From the NCBI RefSeq assembly GCF_023650515.1, contig NZ_CP096016.1:4762300-4826299 (forward strand): DNA of 64,000 nucleotides, written 5' to 3'. The stretch comes from Alkalimarinus coralli. GTDB lineage: Bacteria > Pseudomonadota > Gammaproteobacteria > Pseudomonadales > Oleiphilaceae. The notes under the pieces were generated by a model. It searched no databases and had not been told where the DNA came from. It saw only the letters and a list, made by a program, of their open reading frames with translations. This document shows positions 51,730 to 60,769 of this stretch, piece by piece. A program made the translations under genes and the position numbers. How positions within the stretch are numbered: position 1 is the first letter of the stretch; each line of letters opens with the position of its first letter.

Positions 51730-53418
51730 TCAAGCAAGCTTCTTATACTTCATCCGTTGTGGTGTTTTTGCTGATTCTCCTTTGCGTTTTTTAAGGTCTT
51801 CATCGTAGTCCGAGAAGTTCCCTTCGTGCCATACAACTTCACTATCGCCTTCAAAAGCCAGGATATGGGTGGCAATACGATCAAGGAACCATCTATCGTG
51901 CGATATGACAATTGCGCAGCCTGGGAATGCGAGGATAGCTTCCTCCAGTGCCCGAAGTGTTTCAACATCAAGGTCGTTGGTGGGCTCATCCAGTAGTAAA
52001 AGATTGGCACCTTGCTTTAATAATTTAGCTAAATGCAGTCGGTTCCGTTCGCCTCCTGACAGGTCTCCAACCCGCTTCTGCTGATCGGTTCCCCTGAAAT
52101 TGAAACGGCTCACATAGGCTCTTGATTGAGTCTGGTAATTGCCAATGTGTAAGATGTCTTGTCCGTCACTCAGCTCCTCCCAAACAGTATTATCACTGTC
52201 GAGATTTCTTGTCTGGTCGACATATGCCACATTGACCGTCTCACCTATTTTTATATCACCACCATCCGGCTTTTCAACTCCGGCAACCATTTTAAACAGT
52301 GTCGATTTCCCGGCTCCATTTCCACCGATAACACCCACAATACTGCCGGGCGGCACTTTAAAGCTTAAGTCTTTAAATAGAAGTTTGTCGCCAAAGCTTT
52401 TTTCGATATCAGAGGCTTCGATAACCAAGTCTCCCAAGCGGGGACCGGGGGGAATATATATTTCCATTGTTTCATTACGCTTTTGAAACTCTTGAGAGTT
52501 TAGATCTTCAAAGCGTTGAAGTCGTGCTTTGCTCTTTGTATGGCGGCCTTTTGTGCCACTTCGAACCCACTCCAATTCAGCCTTTATCGCTTTCTGATGA
52601 GCGGCTTCCTGTTTACTTTGCTGCTCAAGGCGCTGATCTTTTGCCTCTAGCCATTGAGAGTAATTCCCTTCATATGGAATTCCGTAACCTCTGTCTAGCT
52701 CAAGAATCCAGCCAGCGACATTATCAAGAAAGTATCGGTCGTGGGTTATCGCAACAACCGTGCCTGGGTAGTCGTGAAGGAAGCGCTCAAGCCATGCGAC
52801 ACTTTCTGCATCCAGATGGTTGGTTGGTTCGTCAAGCAGCAGCATGTCAGGTTTTGACAGTAATAGTTTACATAACGCGACACGGCGTTTTTCACCACCG
52901 GAAAGTTTGCTGACATCTGCCTCCCATGGCGGAAGTCTTAGTGCGTCTGCTGCGACTTCAAGGGTACGCTCTAGGTTATGCCCATCTGATGTCTGGATAA
53001 TGGCTTCCAGCTTAGCTTGCTCTGTTGCCAGTGCATCGAAATCGGCATCCGGGTCTGCGTAGGCTGCGTATACTTCTTCTATTCGAACAAGCGCATCTTT
53101 GATCTCTTTGACTCCGTCTTCAATGTTACCCCTGACATCTTTGCTTTCATCGAGTTCAGGTTCTTGTGGCAGATAGCCCACGTTAATGCCAGGCTGGGGG
53201 CGGGCTTCACCATGAAAGTCGGTATCTACACCTGCCATGATGCGCAGCAGGGTTGATTTACCTGCCCCGTTGAGACCGAGCACACCAATCTTGGCGCCAG
53301 GAAAAAATGAGAGTGAGATATCTTTAAGAATTTCTCTTTTAGGGGGGACGACTTTCCCCACTCGGTTCATGGTATATACGTAAGAACCGGTTTTACCTGT
53401 TTTGTCACCTTTTGACAT
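51730..53418 (-). CDS. ettA: Energy-dependent translational throttle protein EttA
   Basis: ABC-F ATPase that binds the ribosomal E site and gates entry into elongation according to ATP/ADP. 562 residues with two ABC domains: Walker A GLNGAGKSTLLRIMAG with LSGGEKRRVALCKLL, and GGNGAGKSTLFKMVAG with LSGGERNRLHLAKLL. Both end in LLLDEPTNHLD or LLLDEPTNDLD, and the domains are joined by the arm/linker (LEWVRSGTKGRHTKSKARL). No membrane parts. It is upstream of mapZ on the minus strand and downstream of the ars operon end. Confidence 0.97.
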   Translation of the reverse strand: MSKGDKTGKTGSYVYTMNRVGKVVPPKREILKDISLSFFPGAKIGVLGLNGAGKSTLLRIMAGVDTDFHGEARPQPGINVGYLPQEPELDESKDVRGNIEDGVKEIKDALVRIEEVYAAYADPDADFDALATEQAKLEAIIQTSDGHNLERTLEVAADALRLPPWEADVSKLSGGEKRRVALCKLLLSKPDMLLLDEPTNHLDAESVAWLERFLHDYPGTVVAITHDRYFLDNVAGWILELDRGYGIPYEGNYSQWLEAKDQRLEQQSKQEAAHQKAIKAELEWVRSGTKGRHTKSKARLQRFEDLNSQEFQKRNETMEIYIPPGPRLGDLVIEASDIEKSFGDKLLFKDLSFKVPPGSIVGVIGGNGAGKSTLFKMVAGVEKPDGGDIKIGETVNVAYVDQTRNLDSDNTVWEELSDGQDILHIGNYQTQSRAYVSRFNFRGTDQQKRVGDLSGGERNRLHLAKLLKQGANLLLLDEPTNDLDVETLRALEEAILAFPGCAIVISHDRWFLDRIATHILAFEGDSEVVWHEGNFSDYDEDLKKRKGESAKTPQRMKYKKLA

Positions 53419-53587
53419 ATTATATTTTGCCTTTTAGTCCGTATTTACGTGGCTTCATAAGGTTTTTTAGCGCACGAAATGTAACTTTTAAAAAGTTAAG
53501 TTGTATTTGATTGTAAGTTTGGTCGTTACTATAGTTAAAAAAGTTAAGTTTTGGGAGCAGATTATGAGTTACCAAACTGTACTGTAT

Positions 53588-53914
53588 TTATCCAGCTTGA
53601 TGCGCATTTAAAAAGATCACTAACGCACCAACTATACAAAGGCTAGCCCCCACACCATCCCACGTGCTAGGAAGGTTCTTTTCGACAACAGCCGCCCAAA
53701 CGAGCGACATGATGATGTATACACCACCATAGGCCGCATAAGCTCTACCCGCGAATGAAGATTCCACGAATGTCAGAGCCCAGGCAAACAGAGCAAGAGA
53801 CACCAGACCCGGAATCAGCCAGAGTATGCTCTTATCGAGCTTGTACCACATCCAGAAAGTGTAGCAGCCTGCGATTTCAAATACAGCAGCCGCAAAAAAC
53901 CAGAAAAAACTCAC
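53588..53914 (-). CDS. YnfA (UPF0060) family small membrane protein
   Basis: 108 residues with four membrane helices, of the YnfA/UPF0060 family, which resembles small multidrug resistance pumps. Family marks are [14 protein letters not shown] and [12 protein letters not shown], and [25 protein letters not shown] near the end. The GTG start overlaps the arsJ stop by four bases, so it is the last gene of the ars operon. A link to arsenic is inferred from position only; the family's substrates are poorly known. Confidence 0.88.
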   Translation of the reverse strand: MSFFWFFAAAVFEIAGCYTFWMWYKLDKSILWLIPGLVSLALFAWALTFVESSFAGRAYAAYGGVYIIMSLVWAAVVEKNLPSTWDGVGASLCIVGALVIFLNAHQAG

Positions 53915-55149
53915 GCTTTGTTCTCTGCCATAGGATTTTCATGTTTAGGTAAGCCGATTGAAATCAGCGCGGTCAAAAAGATAAAACCAGCAGAAACCCA
54001 TAGGCATATGGCTAAACCGTATTCTTGGAATAACCAGCCAGATAACACCGTACCGATCAATCGCCCCATGGCATTGGCCATGTAATAGAAACCCACATCC
54101 AGCGAGACACCATCCTCGCCAGCATAACTGACGATCAGGTAGCTGTGCAGCGATGAGTTGATTGCGAATAAAGCGCCAAATATAAGCAGCCCACCAAGCA
54201 ACGCTTCCTGAGGATACCACTTAAAGCTTAGTGCCAGAGCAATCAACACTGGCGTGATACCGAGTATCATCGCCCAACCCAGAGCATTGCGGCCATCGGG
54301 TGATTGATCATTTTTTGTGCCTGTAATTTTGGGCGCAATACCTTGCACAAAACCATAACCAATGACCCAAGCTGCAAGAAATCCTCCCACGTACCAATGA
54401 TCCCAACCAAAGGTGCTCGCCAGATATACAGGCAGCGCGACAACAAACCATACATCTCTTGAGCCAAACAAGAACATTCGCGCAGCAGATAAATAATTGA
54501 TGGCTTTGCTTTTGGAGAAAATCTCAGTGAACTTGGGTTTGTTCTTGGCTTTGCCCATATCCTTTTTTAAGCTGATTAGGCTGAATATCCAAACTAAAGA
54601 CAAGGCCGAAGCCATACCTATAATTGCGCCTTCAAAGCCAAATAGGCTTAAGAGAGCACCGCCAAGGAAAAATCCAGCCCCTTTTAGTGCATTCTTTGAG
54701 CCTGTAAGTATAGCAACCCATTTATAGAGTTGGCCTTCAGCATTTGCAGGAACCAATAATTTAATAGAACTCTTAGCGCTCATCTTATTTAGGTCTTTTG
54801 CAATACCTGAAACGGCTTGCGCCCCCATCACCCAGGGTATCGTCAGCCATGCAGCAGGAACCAACAGCATGACTAACGCAATGACTTGCAAAAACAAACC
54901 AATGTTCATGGTTTTGTTTAGGCCTAACCGTGCACCTAACCAACCGCCAATAAGGTTAGTGACTACGCCGAAAACCTCATAGAAAAGGAACAGCATGGCA
55001 ATTTCTAAAGGGCTGTATCCTAAGCCATGAAAGTGCAAAACGACCAACATACGCAAAGCACCATCAGTCAGAGTAAAAGCCCAATAATTACCCGTCACTA
55101 CCATATATTGGCGAATTTCGGGAGAAAGCTGTGCAAGCCAACTCATCAT
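53911..55149 (-). CDS. arsJ: Organoarsenical efflux MFS transporter ArsJ
   Basis: Major facilitator pump exporting 1-arseno-3-phosphoglycerate, made by its partner GAPDH from arsenate and glyceraldehyde 3-phosphate. About 412 residues, ~12 hydrophobic segments, with the ArsJ-type opening ([20 protein letters not shown]) and [15 protein letters not shown]. The frame is open eight codons further, but GGAG seven bases before the ATG at 55149 decides the start, 4 bp after the GAPDH stop. The export reaction is spontaneous hydrolysis-coupled in the family model. Confidence 0.93.
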   Translation of the reverse strand: MMSWLAQLSPEIRQYMVVTGNYWAFTLTDGALRMLVVLHFHGLGYSPLEIAMLFLFYEVFGVVTNLIGGWLGARLGLNKTMNIGLFLQVIALVMLLVPAAWLTIPWVMGAQAVSGIAKDLNKMSAKSSIKLLVPANAEGQLYKWVAILTGSKNALKGAGFFLGGALLSLFGFEGAIIGMASALSLVWIFSLISLKKDMGKAKNKPKFTEIFSKSKAINYLSAARMFLFGSRDVWFVVALPVYLASTFGWDHWYVGGFLAAWVIGYGFVQGIAPKITGTKNDQSPDGRNALGWAMILGITPVLIALALSFKWYPQEALLGGLLIFGALFAINSSLHSYLIVSYAGEDGVSLDVGFYYMANAMGRLIGTVLSGWLFQEYGLAICLWVSAGFIFLTALISIGLPKHENPMAENKA

Positions 55150-55153
55150 CGGT

Positions 55154-56164
55154 TTACTCCTTATCTGACTCACCCACCAAACGCATCAGTTCTGCAGTTC
55201 GGTTTGCGTAACCCCATTCGTTGTCATACCAGGCATATATCTTCACTTGAGTGCCATTGACTACCATCGTCGATAAGGCATCAATGATGCTTGAACGAGG
55301 ATCTGTTTTATAATCAATCGACACCAGCGGACGTTCTTCATAGCCCAAGATATCCTTCAATTCATTTTCAGCGGCCTCTTTTAACAGTGAGTTAACGTCT
55401 TCTGCCGTGGTCGGGCGGCTAACTTCAAATACACAATCCGTGAGTGAGGCATTTGCAAGAGGAATACGCACCGCGTGGCCGTTCAGCTTGCCTTTCAATT
55501 CGGGGAATATATGGGTAATCGCCGTTGCCGAACCGGTTGTTGTTGGAATCAAACTCATGCCGCAGGCACGCGCACGCCGTAAATCTTTGTGGGGCGCATC
55601 CAAGATGGTTTGGGTGTTGGTTATGTCGTGAATGGTGGTCATCGAACCATGCACAATGCCTAGTTTTTCATGAATAACTTTAACGACAGGTGCCAGGCAA
55701 TTTGTCGTACAAGACGCTGCGGTGACAATGGGGTGCTGTGACTTATCGTACAGGCCATGATTGACTCCCATGACGACATTCAGCACACCGTCTTCTTTCA
55801 CCGGGGCAGTGACCACAACACGTTTAACGCCTTGATCGAGATACGCTTGCAACACCGCCTTGGTTTTCATTTTGCCGCTTGCTTCAATCACAATGTCGCA
55901 AGCAGACCAGTCTGTTTCGCTGATGGCTTTGTTTTGAGTACATGGGATACGCTTACCCGCAACCAGCATCGTTTCGCCTTCATGTGTCACCTCATGATGC
56001 CATTTGCCGTGGACGGAATCGAAGGTGAGCAAATGCGCTAAGGTCGCCGCATTACCAGCTGGATCGTTAATTTGAATAATTTCAACGTTGCCCCAATCAA
56101 ATGCCGCTCTCATCGTTAAACGGCCCATGCGGCCAAAACCGTTAATACCTACTTTAATCGTCAT
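55154..56164 (-). CDS. ArsJ-associated glyceraldehyde-3-phosphate dehydrogenase
   Basis: 336 residues. It has the NAD fold [12 protein letters not shown], catalytic Cys152 in [13 protein letters not shown], and the active-site histidine in a usual GAPDH setting ([11 protein letters not shown] region). With arsenate in place of phosphate it forms 1-arseno-3-phosphoglycerate, which ArsJ expels; this gives arsenate resistance without reduction. It is a second-type GAPDH tied to ars operons, not the glycolytic copy. GAGGG precedes the start; the arsJ start is 4 bp after its stop. Confidence 0.95.
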   Translation of the reverse strand: MTIKVGINGFGRMGRLTMRAAFDWGNVEIIQINDPAGNAATLAHLLTFDSVHGKWHHEVTHEGETMLVAGKRIPCTQNKAISETDWSACDIVIEASGKMKTKAVLQAYLDQGVKRVVVTAPVKEDGVLNVVMGVNHGLYDKSQHPIVTAASCTTNCLAPVVKVIHEKLGIVHGSMTTIHDITNTQTILDAPHKDLRRARACGMSLIPTTTGSATAITHIFPELKGKLNGHAVRIPLANASLTDCVFEVSRPTTAEDVNSLLKEAAENELKDILGYEERPLVSIDYKTDPRSSIIDALSTMVVNGTQVKIYAWYDNEWGYANRTAELMRLVGESDKE

Positions 56165-56171
56165 AACACCC

Positions 56172-56335
56172 TCAAATCGAATAATGTTTTTTTAAATAAC
56201 TGATATGTGCTGGATGCGTCAGCGCCTTGGGTCTGACCGATTGGATGAGTGATTTGGCTTCAGTCCAGTTTGCGCCACCTTCCAGCAGTAAAATCGCAGC
56301 CATCAGCCCTGTATGCCCCGAACCGCCGCGACAAC
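56172..56335 (-). pseudogene. 3' fragment of a dual-specificity-type phosphatase gene
   Basis: The last ~54 codons of a protein-tyrosine/dual-specificity phosphatase, recognisable as [20 protein letters not shown] with GANWTEAKSLIQSVRPKAL. The signature should be HCxGGxGRTG; the H and the rest of the N-terminal catalytic domain are missing, and the motif arginine is histidine. The frame continues upstream out of phase through the acr3 remnant, to a GTG at 56471, but that part is not phosphatase-like. Such phosphatases occur in ars operons next to GAPDH/arsJ in other genomes, as I recall. Nonfunctional. Confidence 0.78.
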
Positions 56336-56464
56336 CAGGTTTACATGCGCCCATTCCAAAGAGGCAATCAGTGCAAATTGTTCTGGAATAACGTTTCCAA
56401 GCGTGACGCCCGCAATGATGCAAAGCCCAACCCATAAAGATAAGTAACGTTCGAAAATACCCAT
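56303..56464 (-). pseudogene. acr3: 5' fragment of arsenite efflux gene acr3
   Basis: The ATG at 56464 opens a 53-codon frame beginning [20 protein letters not shown] and continuing to [12 protein letters not shown], the typical start of the ACR3 arsenite/antiporter family (first membrane helix and the conserved VNLVVA). It then shifts into phosphatase sequence and stops at 56303. More than 85% of the ~340-residue pump is missing. The break lies near 56324-56336, where acr3 and phosphatase sequence would share a short TGTCGCGG-like stretch. Confidence 0.85.
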
Positions 56465-56480
56465 CAGTCACTACCTCTCT

Positions 56481-57263
56481 TTAGTCAGAAACTTTACAGC
56501 GTTCGCGTTGTCTTTCAGGCCTTTCTCCCATCGACTCTAACCGGCGCAAACAGCCCTCAATAAATGCCACGTTGTTTTCTGTGGCTTCAGATACAACGGT
56601 CTTTGCCCAACTGGGTAATTCAGGATTCACTCGATAGTACATCCACTGACCTTGTCTTCTATCAACTAACAAACCGTTTTTCTTCAGTAATGCCAGGTGG
56701 CGCGACACCTTAGGTTGGATTTCATCCAGAGCCGCCATCATTTCACAAACACATAGCTCCCCTTCATATTGAATAAGCATGAGGCAACGAAGTCGCACTT
56801 CATCGGTTAGGCTTTTGAAAAACAGGATGGGGTCTAACCCAAGCGGCACTGGTGTTGTTTTTGTCTCTATGAGCACAAACATCGAAATTCGATTACTGAT
56901 CTCATTTAACGTAGCGCCAAACGGGTTTGGGCCTGCGCGAAACTGTGGATCTTCAAAGCTCCACTCAAGTCTTTTTCCTGAGCTTGGCACGATGCGGCAC
57001 TCCTGGCGCGCTTTGTCACAGAGGGAAATGACGTAGTCAAAATCCCAACCGTCAAACTCGGAGATGTCTTTTGAACGCAAATCCGAAGCCGTCACACCAA
57101 ACTTTTCCAGTATCTTGATAGTTTCAGGGTGTACCGTCTGGGGTTTTGTGCCAGCGCTATACACGTCGAAGGTATCGCCAGCAGCTTGGCGCAAGAGTAC
57201 CTCAGCTATTTGAGAGCGAGCGGAGTTGCCCGTACAGAGGAATAAGACTTTCTGTTTAGCCAT
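56481..57263 (-). CDS. Fused arsenate reductase (ArsC) and ArsR repressor
   Basis: One 260-residue protein. Residues 1-~133 are a thioredoxin-type arsenate reductase: CTGNSARS with Cys10, Cys82 and Cys89 in LCDKARQEC, and Asp105 in EDP, the numbering of the Staphylococcus aureus pI258 enzyme. Residues ~143-245 are an ArsR/SmtB repressor: LTDEVRLRCLMLI, the arsenite-sensing ELCVCEM with Cys171 and Cys173, the recognition helix QPKVSRHLALLKKNGLL and a beta-wing (RRQGQWMYYR). The ATG at 57263 starts the reductase directly; the longer frame is not needed. It is the first gene of the ars operon and has a dyad operator upstream. The reverse domain order is known in other bacteria, I believe. Confidence 0.92.
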   Translation of the reverse strand: MAKQKVLFLCTGNSARSQIAEVLLRQAAGDTFDVYSAGTKPQTVHPETIKILEKFGVTASDLRSKDISEFDGWDFDYVISLCDKARQECRIVPSSGKRLEWSFEDPQFRAGPNPFGATLNEISNRISMFVLIETKTTPVPLGLDPILFFKSLTDEVRLRCLMLIQYEGELCVCEMMAALDEIQPKVSRHLALLKKNGLLVDRRQGQWMYYRVNPELPSWAKTVVSEATENNVAFIEGCLRRLESMGERPERQRERCKVSD

Positions 57264-57296
57264 TATCAAAACCCTAAGATATGCGATATTTCGTAT

Positions 57297-57312
57297 ATAT
57301 GATATATCATAT
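57297..57312 (-). promoter_or_regulatory. Operator-like palindrome of the ars operon
   Basis: ATATGATATATCATAT is a perfect 16-bp palindrome 34-49 bp upstream of the arsC-arsR start, within an AT-rich stretch. It is where an ArsR family repressor would act. Binding by this fusion is inferred. Confidence 0.65.
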
Positions 57313-57703
57313 GTATTGATTGTAAATAAAACTTCCTTTTGATACGACATTAAATCGGAAAAGCAAATGTAGTAGGCTTGAGAAGCCATTAACTGACTCG
57401 GTTGCTTTGGTCGGAGTTATTCGTTTTGGTTCCGTGAGAATTGAGCGCTTACGTTTAGACCAGCACAGTTCGAGTTGAGGGCTTTATGGGTATTTTAGGA
57501 GTATCAAGAGATGCTCCTTAGTTAGTAAGCATTAGTGCATAAGCAAAGGAACAGGTGCAAAAACTAGCTGATAATTGAATGAATGGCAATAAATCGATGC
57601 AGTGTAGTGATGTATGGCCAAGATTAGTTTAAAATATCGCCTTTTTAATGGGGCTCGCTTTTCTGGCGGGCCTATCCACTGAGAATAAGGGTAGAGGCAA
57701 CAG
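57313..57703. other. Intergenic region between the ars operon and glyA
   Basis: No gene was found. AGGAGTATC (57497-57505) and GATGCTCCT (57510-57518) form a 9-bp stem (one wobble) with an AAGA loop. A TAAAAT at 57631-57636 is a possible -10 box for glyA. No glycine riboswitch or tRNA was recognised. Confidence 0.4.
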
Positions 57704-58960
57704 ATGTTTACTCGAGATATGACTATTGCTGGGTTTGATGATGAAGTGTTTGCTGCGATAGAAGCAGAAGCAAAACGTCAGGAAGAACATATTGAACTGA
57801 TAGCGTCAGAAAACTACACCAGCCCTCGAGTCATGGAAGCGCAGGGTTCTGTTTTAACCAACAAATACGCAGAAGGCTACCCGGGTAAGCGCTATTATGG
57901 CGGTTGTGAGCATGTAGATGTTATTGAGCAACTGGCGATTGATCGTGCAAAAGAGTTGTTTGGTGCAGACTATGCGAATGTTCAGCCCCACTCAGGATCT
58001 CAAGCCAATGCAGCCGTGTATATGGCGCTTTGCGAACCAGGCGATACTATTCTCGGAATGAGTCTTGCGCATGGTGGACATTTAACCCATGGTGCCTCAG
58101 TCAGTTTTTCTGGGCGTATTTATAACGCAGTTCAGTATGGTTTAAATGCAGAAACCGGTGAAATTGATTATGACCAGGTAGCTGAACTCGCTCGTGAGCA
58201 TAAACCCAAAATGATCGTCGCCGGGTTCTCTGCTTATTCTCGCGTAGTTGATTGGCAGCGTTTTAGAGATATTGCAGATGAAGTGGGTGCTTACCTGTTT
58301 GTTGATATGGCCCACGTTGCCGGCCTGATAGCTGCAGGCGTATACCCAAGCCCTGTTAATATTGCTGATGTCACCACAACCACCACGCACAAAACACTGG
58401 GTGGGCCACGTGGAGGTCTGATTTTAGCCAAAGCTGATGAAGCGCTGGAGAAAAAGCTGAACTTTGCCGTGTTCCCTGAAAGCCAGGGCGGCCCGCTAAT
58501 GCATGTGATTGCAGCTAAAGCCGTTTGCTTCAAAGAAGCGATGTCAGATGAGTTTAAGGCTTACCAACAGCAAGTTGCCAACAATGCCAAGGCCATGGTT
58601 TCAGTGTTTATGGATCGTGGTATTGATATCGTATCTAACGGTACCGACGATCACTTGTTCCTGGTTGACCTGATCAGCAAGGATATCACTGGTAAAGATG
58701 CCGATGCCGCATTGGGCCGTGCCAATATCACTGTTAACAAAAACGCGGTTCCAAATGACCCACGATCACCTTTTGTAACCAGCGGTCTTCGTATAGGGAC
58801 TCCTGCTGTAACGCGCAGAGGTTTTAAGGAAGCTGAGGTTAGCGATCTGGCGGGATGGATTTGTGACATTCTGGATGACATCAATAACGAAGAGGTTATT
58901 GCTAGCACCAAAGAAAAAGTGACCGCACTTTGCGCTAAGTACCCCGTATACGCGGGCTAA
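57704..58960 (+). CDS. glyA: Serine hydroxymethyltransferase
   Basis: PLP enzyme that interconverts serine and glycine and supplies one-carbon units to tetrahydrofolate. 418 residues with [32 protein letters not shown], and the cofactor lysine Lys230 in [14 protein letters not shown]. It starts at the ATG at 57704. A long hairpin lies just after it; nrdR is 141 bp downstream. Confidence 0.98.
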   Translation: MFTRDMTIAGFDDEVFAAIEAEAKRQEEHIELIASENYTSPRVMEAQGSVLTNKYAEGYPGKRYYGGCEHVDVIEQLAIDRAKELFGADYANVQPHSGSQANAAVYMALCEPGDTILGMSLAHGGHLTHGASVSFSGRIYNAVQYGLNAETGEIDYDQVAELAREHKPKMIVAGFSAYSRVVDWQRFRDIADEVGAYLFVDMAHVAGLIAAGVYPSPVNIADVTTTTTHKTLGGPRGGLILAKADEALEKKLNFAVFPESQGGPLMHVIAAKAVCFKEAMSDEFKAYQQQVANNAKAMVSVFMDRGIDIVSNGTDDHLFLVDLISKDITGKDADAALGRANITVNKNAVPNDPRSPFVTSGLRIGTPAVTRRGFKEAEVSDLAGWICDILDDINNEEVIASTKEKVTALCAKYPVYAG

Positions 58961-58962
58961 TA

Positions 58963-59004
58963 TTATTGATCTGTAGGGTGATATAACAAACTACAGATCA
59001 ATAA
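58963..59004. promoter_or_regulatory. 14-bp perfect stem-loop between glyA and nrdR
   Basis: TTATTGATCTGTAG (58963-58976) and CTACAGATCAATAA (58991-59004) are exactly complementary, with a 14-nt loop. It starts two bases after the glyA stop. No T-run follows, so it is not a standard terminator; it may stabilise the glyA messenger or bind a protein. Confidence 0.6.
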
Positions 59005-59101
59005 GTTTACTTAGGCCGAAATATAGGTGGGGCATCTACCCACCTACTTCTCGAATTAAATAAGATATTTCTGACATTAACCCACTTCATAGGAAACTGT
59101 A

Positions 59102-59566
59102 ATGCATTGCCCATTTTGTAGTGCAGAAGATACTAAGGTTATCGATTCTCGATTGGTAGCTGGAGGTGATCAGGTTAGACGTCGCCGTGAATGCCTCTCA
59201 TGTCATGAGCGCTTTACCACCTATGAATCTGCCGAACTGGTTATGCCCCGTTTGGTTAAGCACGATGGCTCGCGACAGCCTTTTGATGAAGAAAAGCTTA
59301 GAGCAGGTTTTATTAAAGCGCTTGAGAAACGGCCGGTTAGCACTGAAGAAATTGAGCAGTCGATAAACCGAATTAAACATCGTCTGCGTGCTACGGGTGA
59401 GAGAGAGCTGAAGTCAATGGTCGTGGGTGAAGAGGTTATGACAGAGCTGCGCAAGCTGGATGAAGTGGCTTACGTGCGTTTTGCCTCTGTCTACAGAAGT
59501 TTTCAAGACCTGAATGAATTCAAGGAAGAGATCGACCGTCTTTCAAATAAGGGTCAGGATGCCTGA
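59102..59566 (+). CDS. nrdR: Transcriptional repressor NrdR
   Basis: Nucleotide-sensing repressor of ribonucleotide reductase genes. 154 residues: zinc ribbon with Cys3, Cys6, Cys31 and Cys34, the basic DQVRRRREC segment, and an ATP-cone domain (~46-136) with [20 protein letters not shown]. Followed 18 bp later by ribD, a common gammaproteobacterial order. Confidence 0.98.
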   Translation: MHCPFCSAEDTKVIDSRLVAGGDQVRRRRECLSCHERFTTYESAELVMPRLVKHDGSRQPFDEEKLRAGFIKALEKRPVSTEEIEQSINRIKHRLRATGERELKSMVVGEEVMTELRKLDEVAYVRFASVYRSFQDLNEFKEEIDRLSNKGQDA

Positions 59567-59584
59567 CCTGGCCATGAGGGATTG

Positions 59585-60703
59585 ATGAATACTCAAGATC
59601 GAATATATATGGCTGAAGCGATTCAGCTTGCTAACAAGGGGCTCTATACCACCGAACCTAACCCGCGTGTTGGTTGTGTTATCGTTAAAGATGGCAAAAT
59701 CGTTGGGCGGGGATGGCATGAGAAGGCAGGGGAGGCGCATGCAGAAGTTAACGCGCTCAATGATGCAGGTGGCGATGCCGAAGGAGCGACGGCTTACGTA
59801 ACTTTGGAACCATGTAGTCACTTTGGCAAGACTCCCCCGTGTGCGAAAGCACTGATAGATGCAAAAATAAAAAGGGTTGTTGCCGCTATGCAAGACCCTA
59901 ATCCGCTGGTAGCGGGAAGCGGTTTTGATATGCTCCGTGAGGCGGGAATTGATGTCGAGTCAGGGCTGCTTAAATCAGAGGCTGAAGCGTTAAATCCCGG
60001 GTTTGTTAAAAGAATGCAGACCGGATTGCCGCTCGTTCGTGTAAAACTGGGAATGAGTGTTGACGGTAGAACCGCGATGGCGTCTGGTGAAAGTCAGTGG
60101 ATTACCGCAGGCCCTGCCAGGCAGGATGTTCAGCGCTTACGCGCACGTAGTTCTGCAATCATTACAGGGTCCGGCACACTTAACTCTGACAACCCCTCGC
60201 TGACAGTGAGGGCTGGGGAGCTTGGTTTGGATAATGCCGAAGAGGTTGCTAAGCGACAGCCACTCCGGGTGGTAGTCGACTCCGAAGGTGATATCACCTC
60301 TGAAGCCAAGTTGTTACAACTCTCCGGCAAAACCGTTATTGCGATGGCCTCTAACAAGGGGATTGATGACGAACTGGGCAACTCGGACCAGATATCGTTT
60401 AAGTCGTTTTCTGGAGAGAGTGGCCGTGTTGACCTTAAGCTGTTGTTGAGTTGGTTGGCTGCCCAAGGGTGTAACGAGGTCTTGGTGGAGGCGGGAGCAA
60501 CATTGGCCGGTGCTTTTGTTGCTCAGCAGCTGGTAGATGAGTTATGGATTTACATGGCCCCGAAACTAATGGGAAGCAAGGCTCGTCCGTTGTTGGGGCT
60601 GCCTCTTGATCGAATGTCTCAGCATATACCTATGACTCATATTGACAGTCGTGTGATTGGGGATGACATCCGGCTAATTTACCGGCTAGAGCCGGAGCTT
60701 TAG
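59585..60703 (+). CDS. ribD: Bifunctional riboflavin deaminase/reductase RibD
   Basis: Performs the second and third steps of riboflavin synthesis: deamination, then NADPH-dependent reduction of the pyrimidine intermediate. About 372 residues. The deaminase part has His52 and Glu54 in HAEVNAL and zinc cysteines Cys77 and Cys86 in EPCSHFGKTPPC. The reductase part has VRVKLGMSVDGRTAMASG and SQWITAGPARQDVQRLR. A TTG just upstream could be used but ATG at 59585 is preferred. Confidence 0.97.
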   Translation: MNTQDRIYMAEAIQLANKGLYTTEPNPRVGCVIVKDGKIVGRGWHEKAGEAHAEVNALNDAGGDAEGATAYVTLEPCSHFGKTPPCAKALIDAKIKRVVAAMQDPNPLVAGSGFDMLREAGIDVESGLLKSEAEALNPGFVKRMQTGLPLVRVKLGMSVDGRTAMASGESQWITAGPARQDVQRLRARSSAIITGSGTLNSDNPSLTVRAGELGLDNAEEVAKRQPLRVVVDSEGDITSEAKLLQLSGKTVIAMASNKGIDDELGNSDQISFKSFSGESGRVDLKLLLSWLAAQGCNEVLVEAGATLAGAFVAQQLVDELWIYMAPKLMGSKARPLLGLPLDRMSQHIPMTHIDSRVIGDDIRLIYRLEPEL

Positions 60704-60769
60704 CGTTGTTGCTGAGTGATAATAGCGTTGTCCCTGAGAGAAAACAGAGTCGGATGGAAGGCAGGTTAA

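Noticed and set aside
56172..56471. Treating the 99-codon frame from the GTG at 56471 as a real small protein
   Set aside because: Its first half is the acr3 sequence read in the wrong frame; only the tail is phosphatase-like, so it is a deletion product.
57264..57389. 42-codon N-terminal extension of the ArsC-ArsR fusion
   Set aside because: It covers the operator and promoter region, and MAKQKVLFLC is the natural reductase start.
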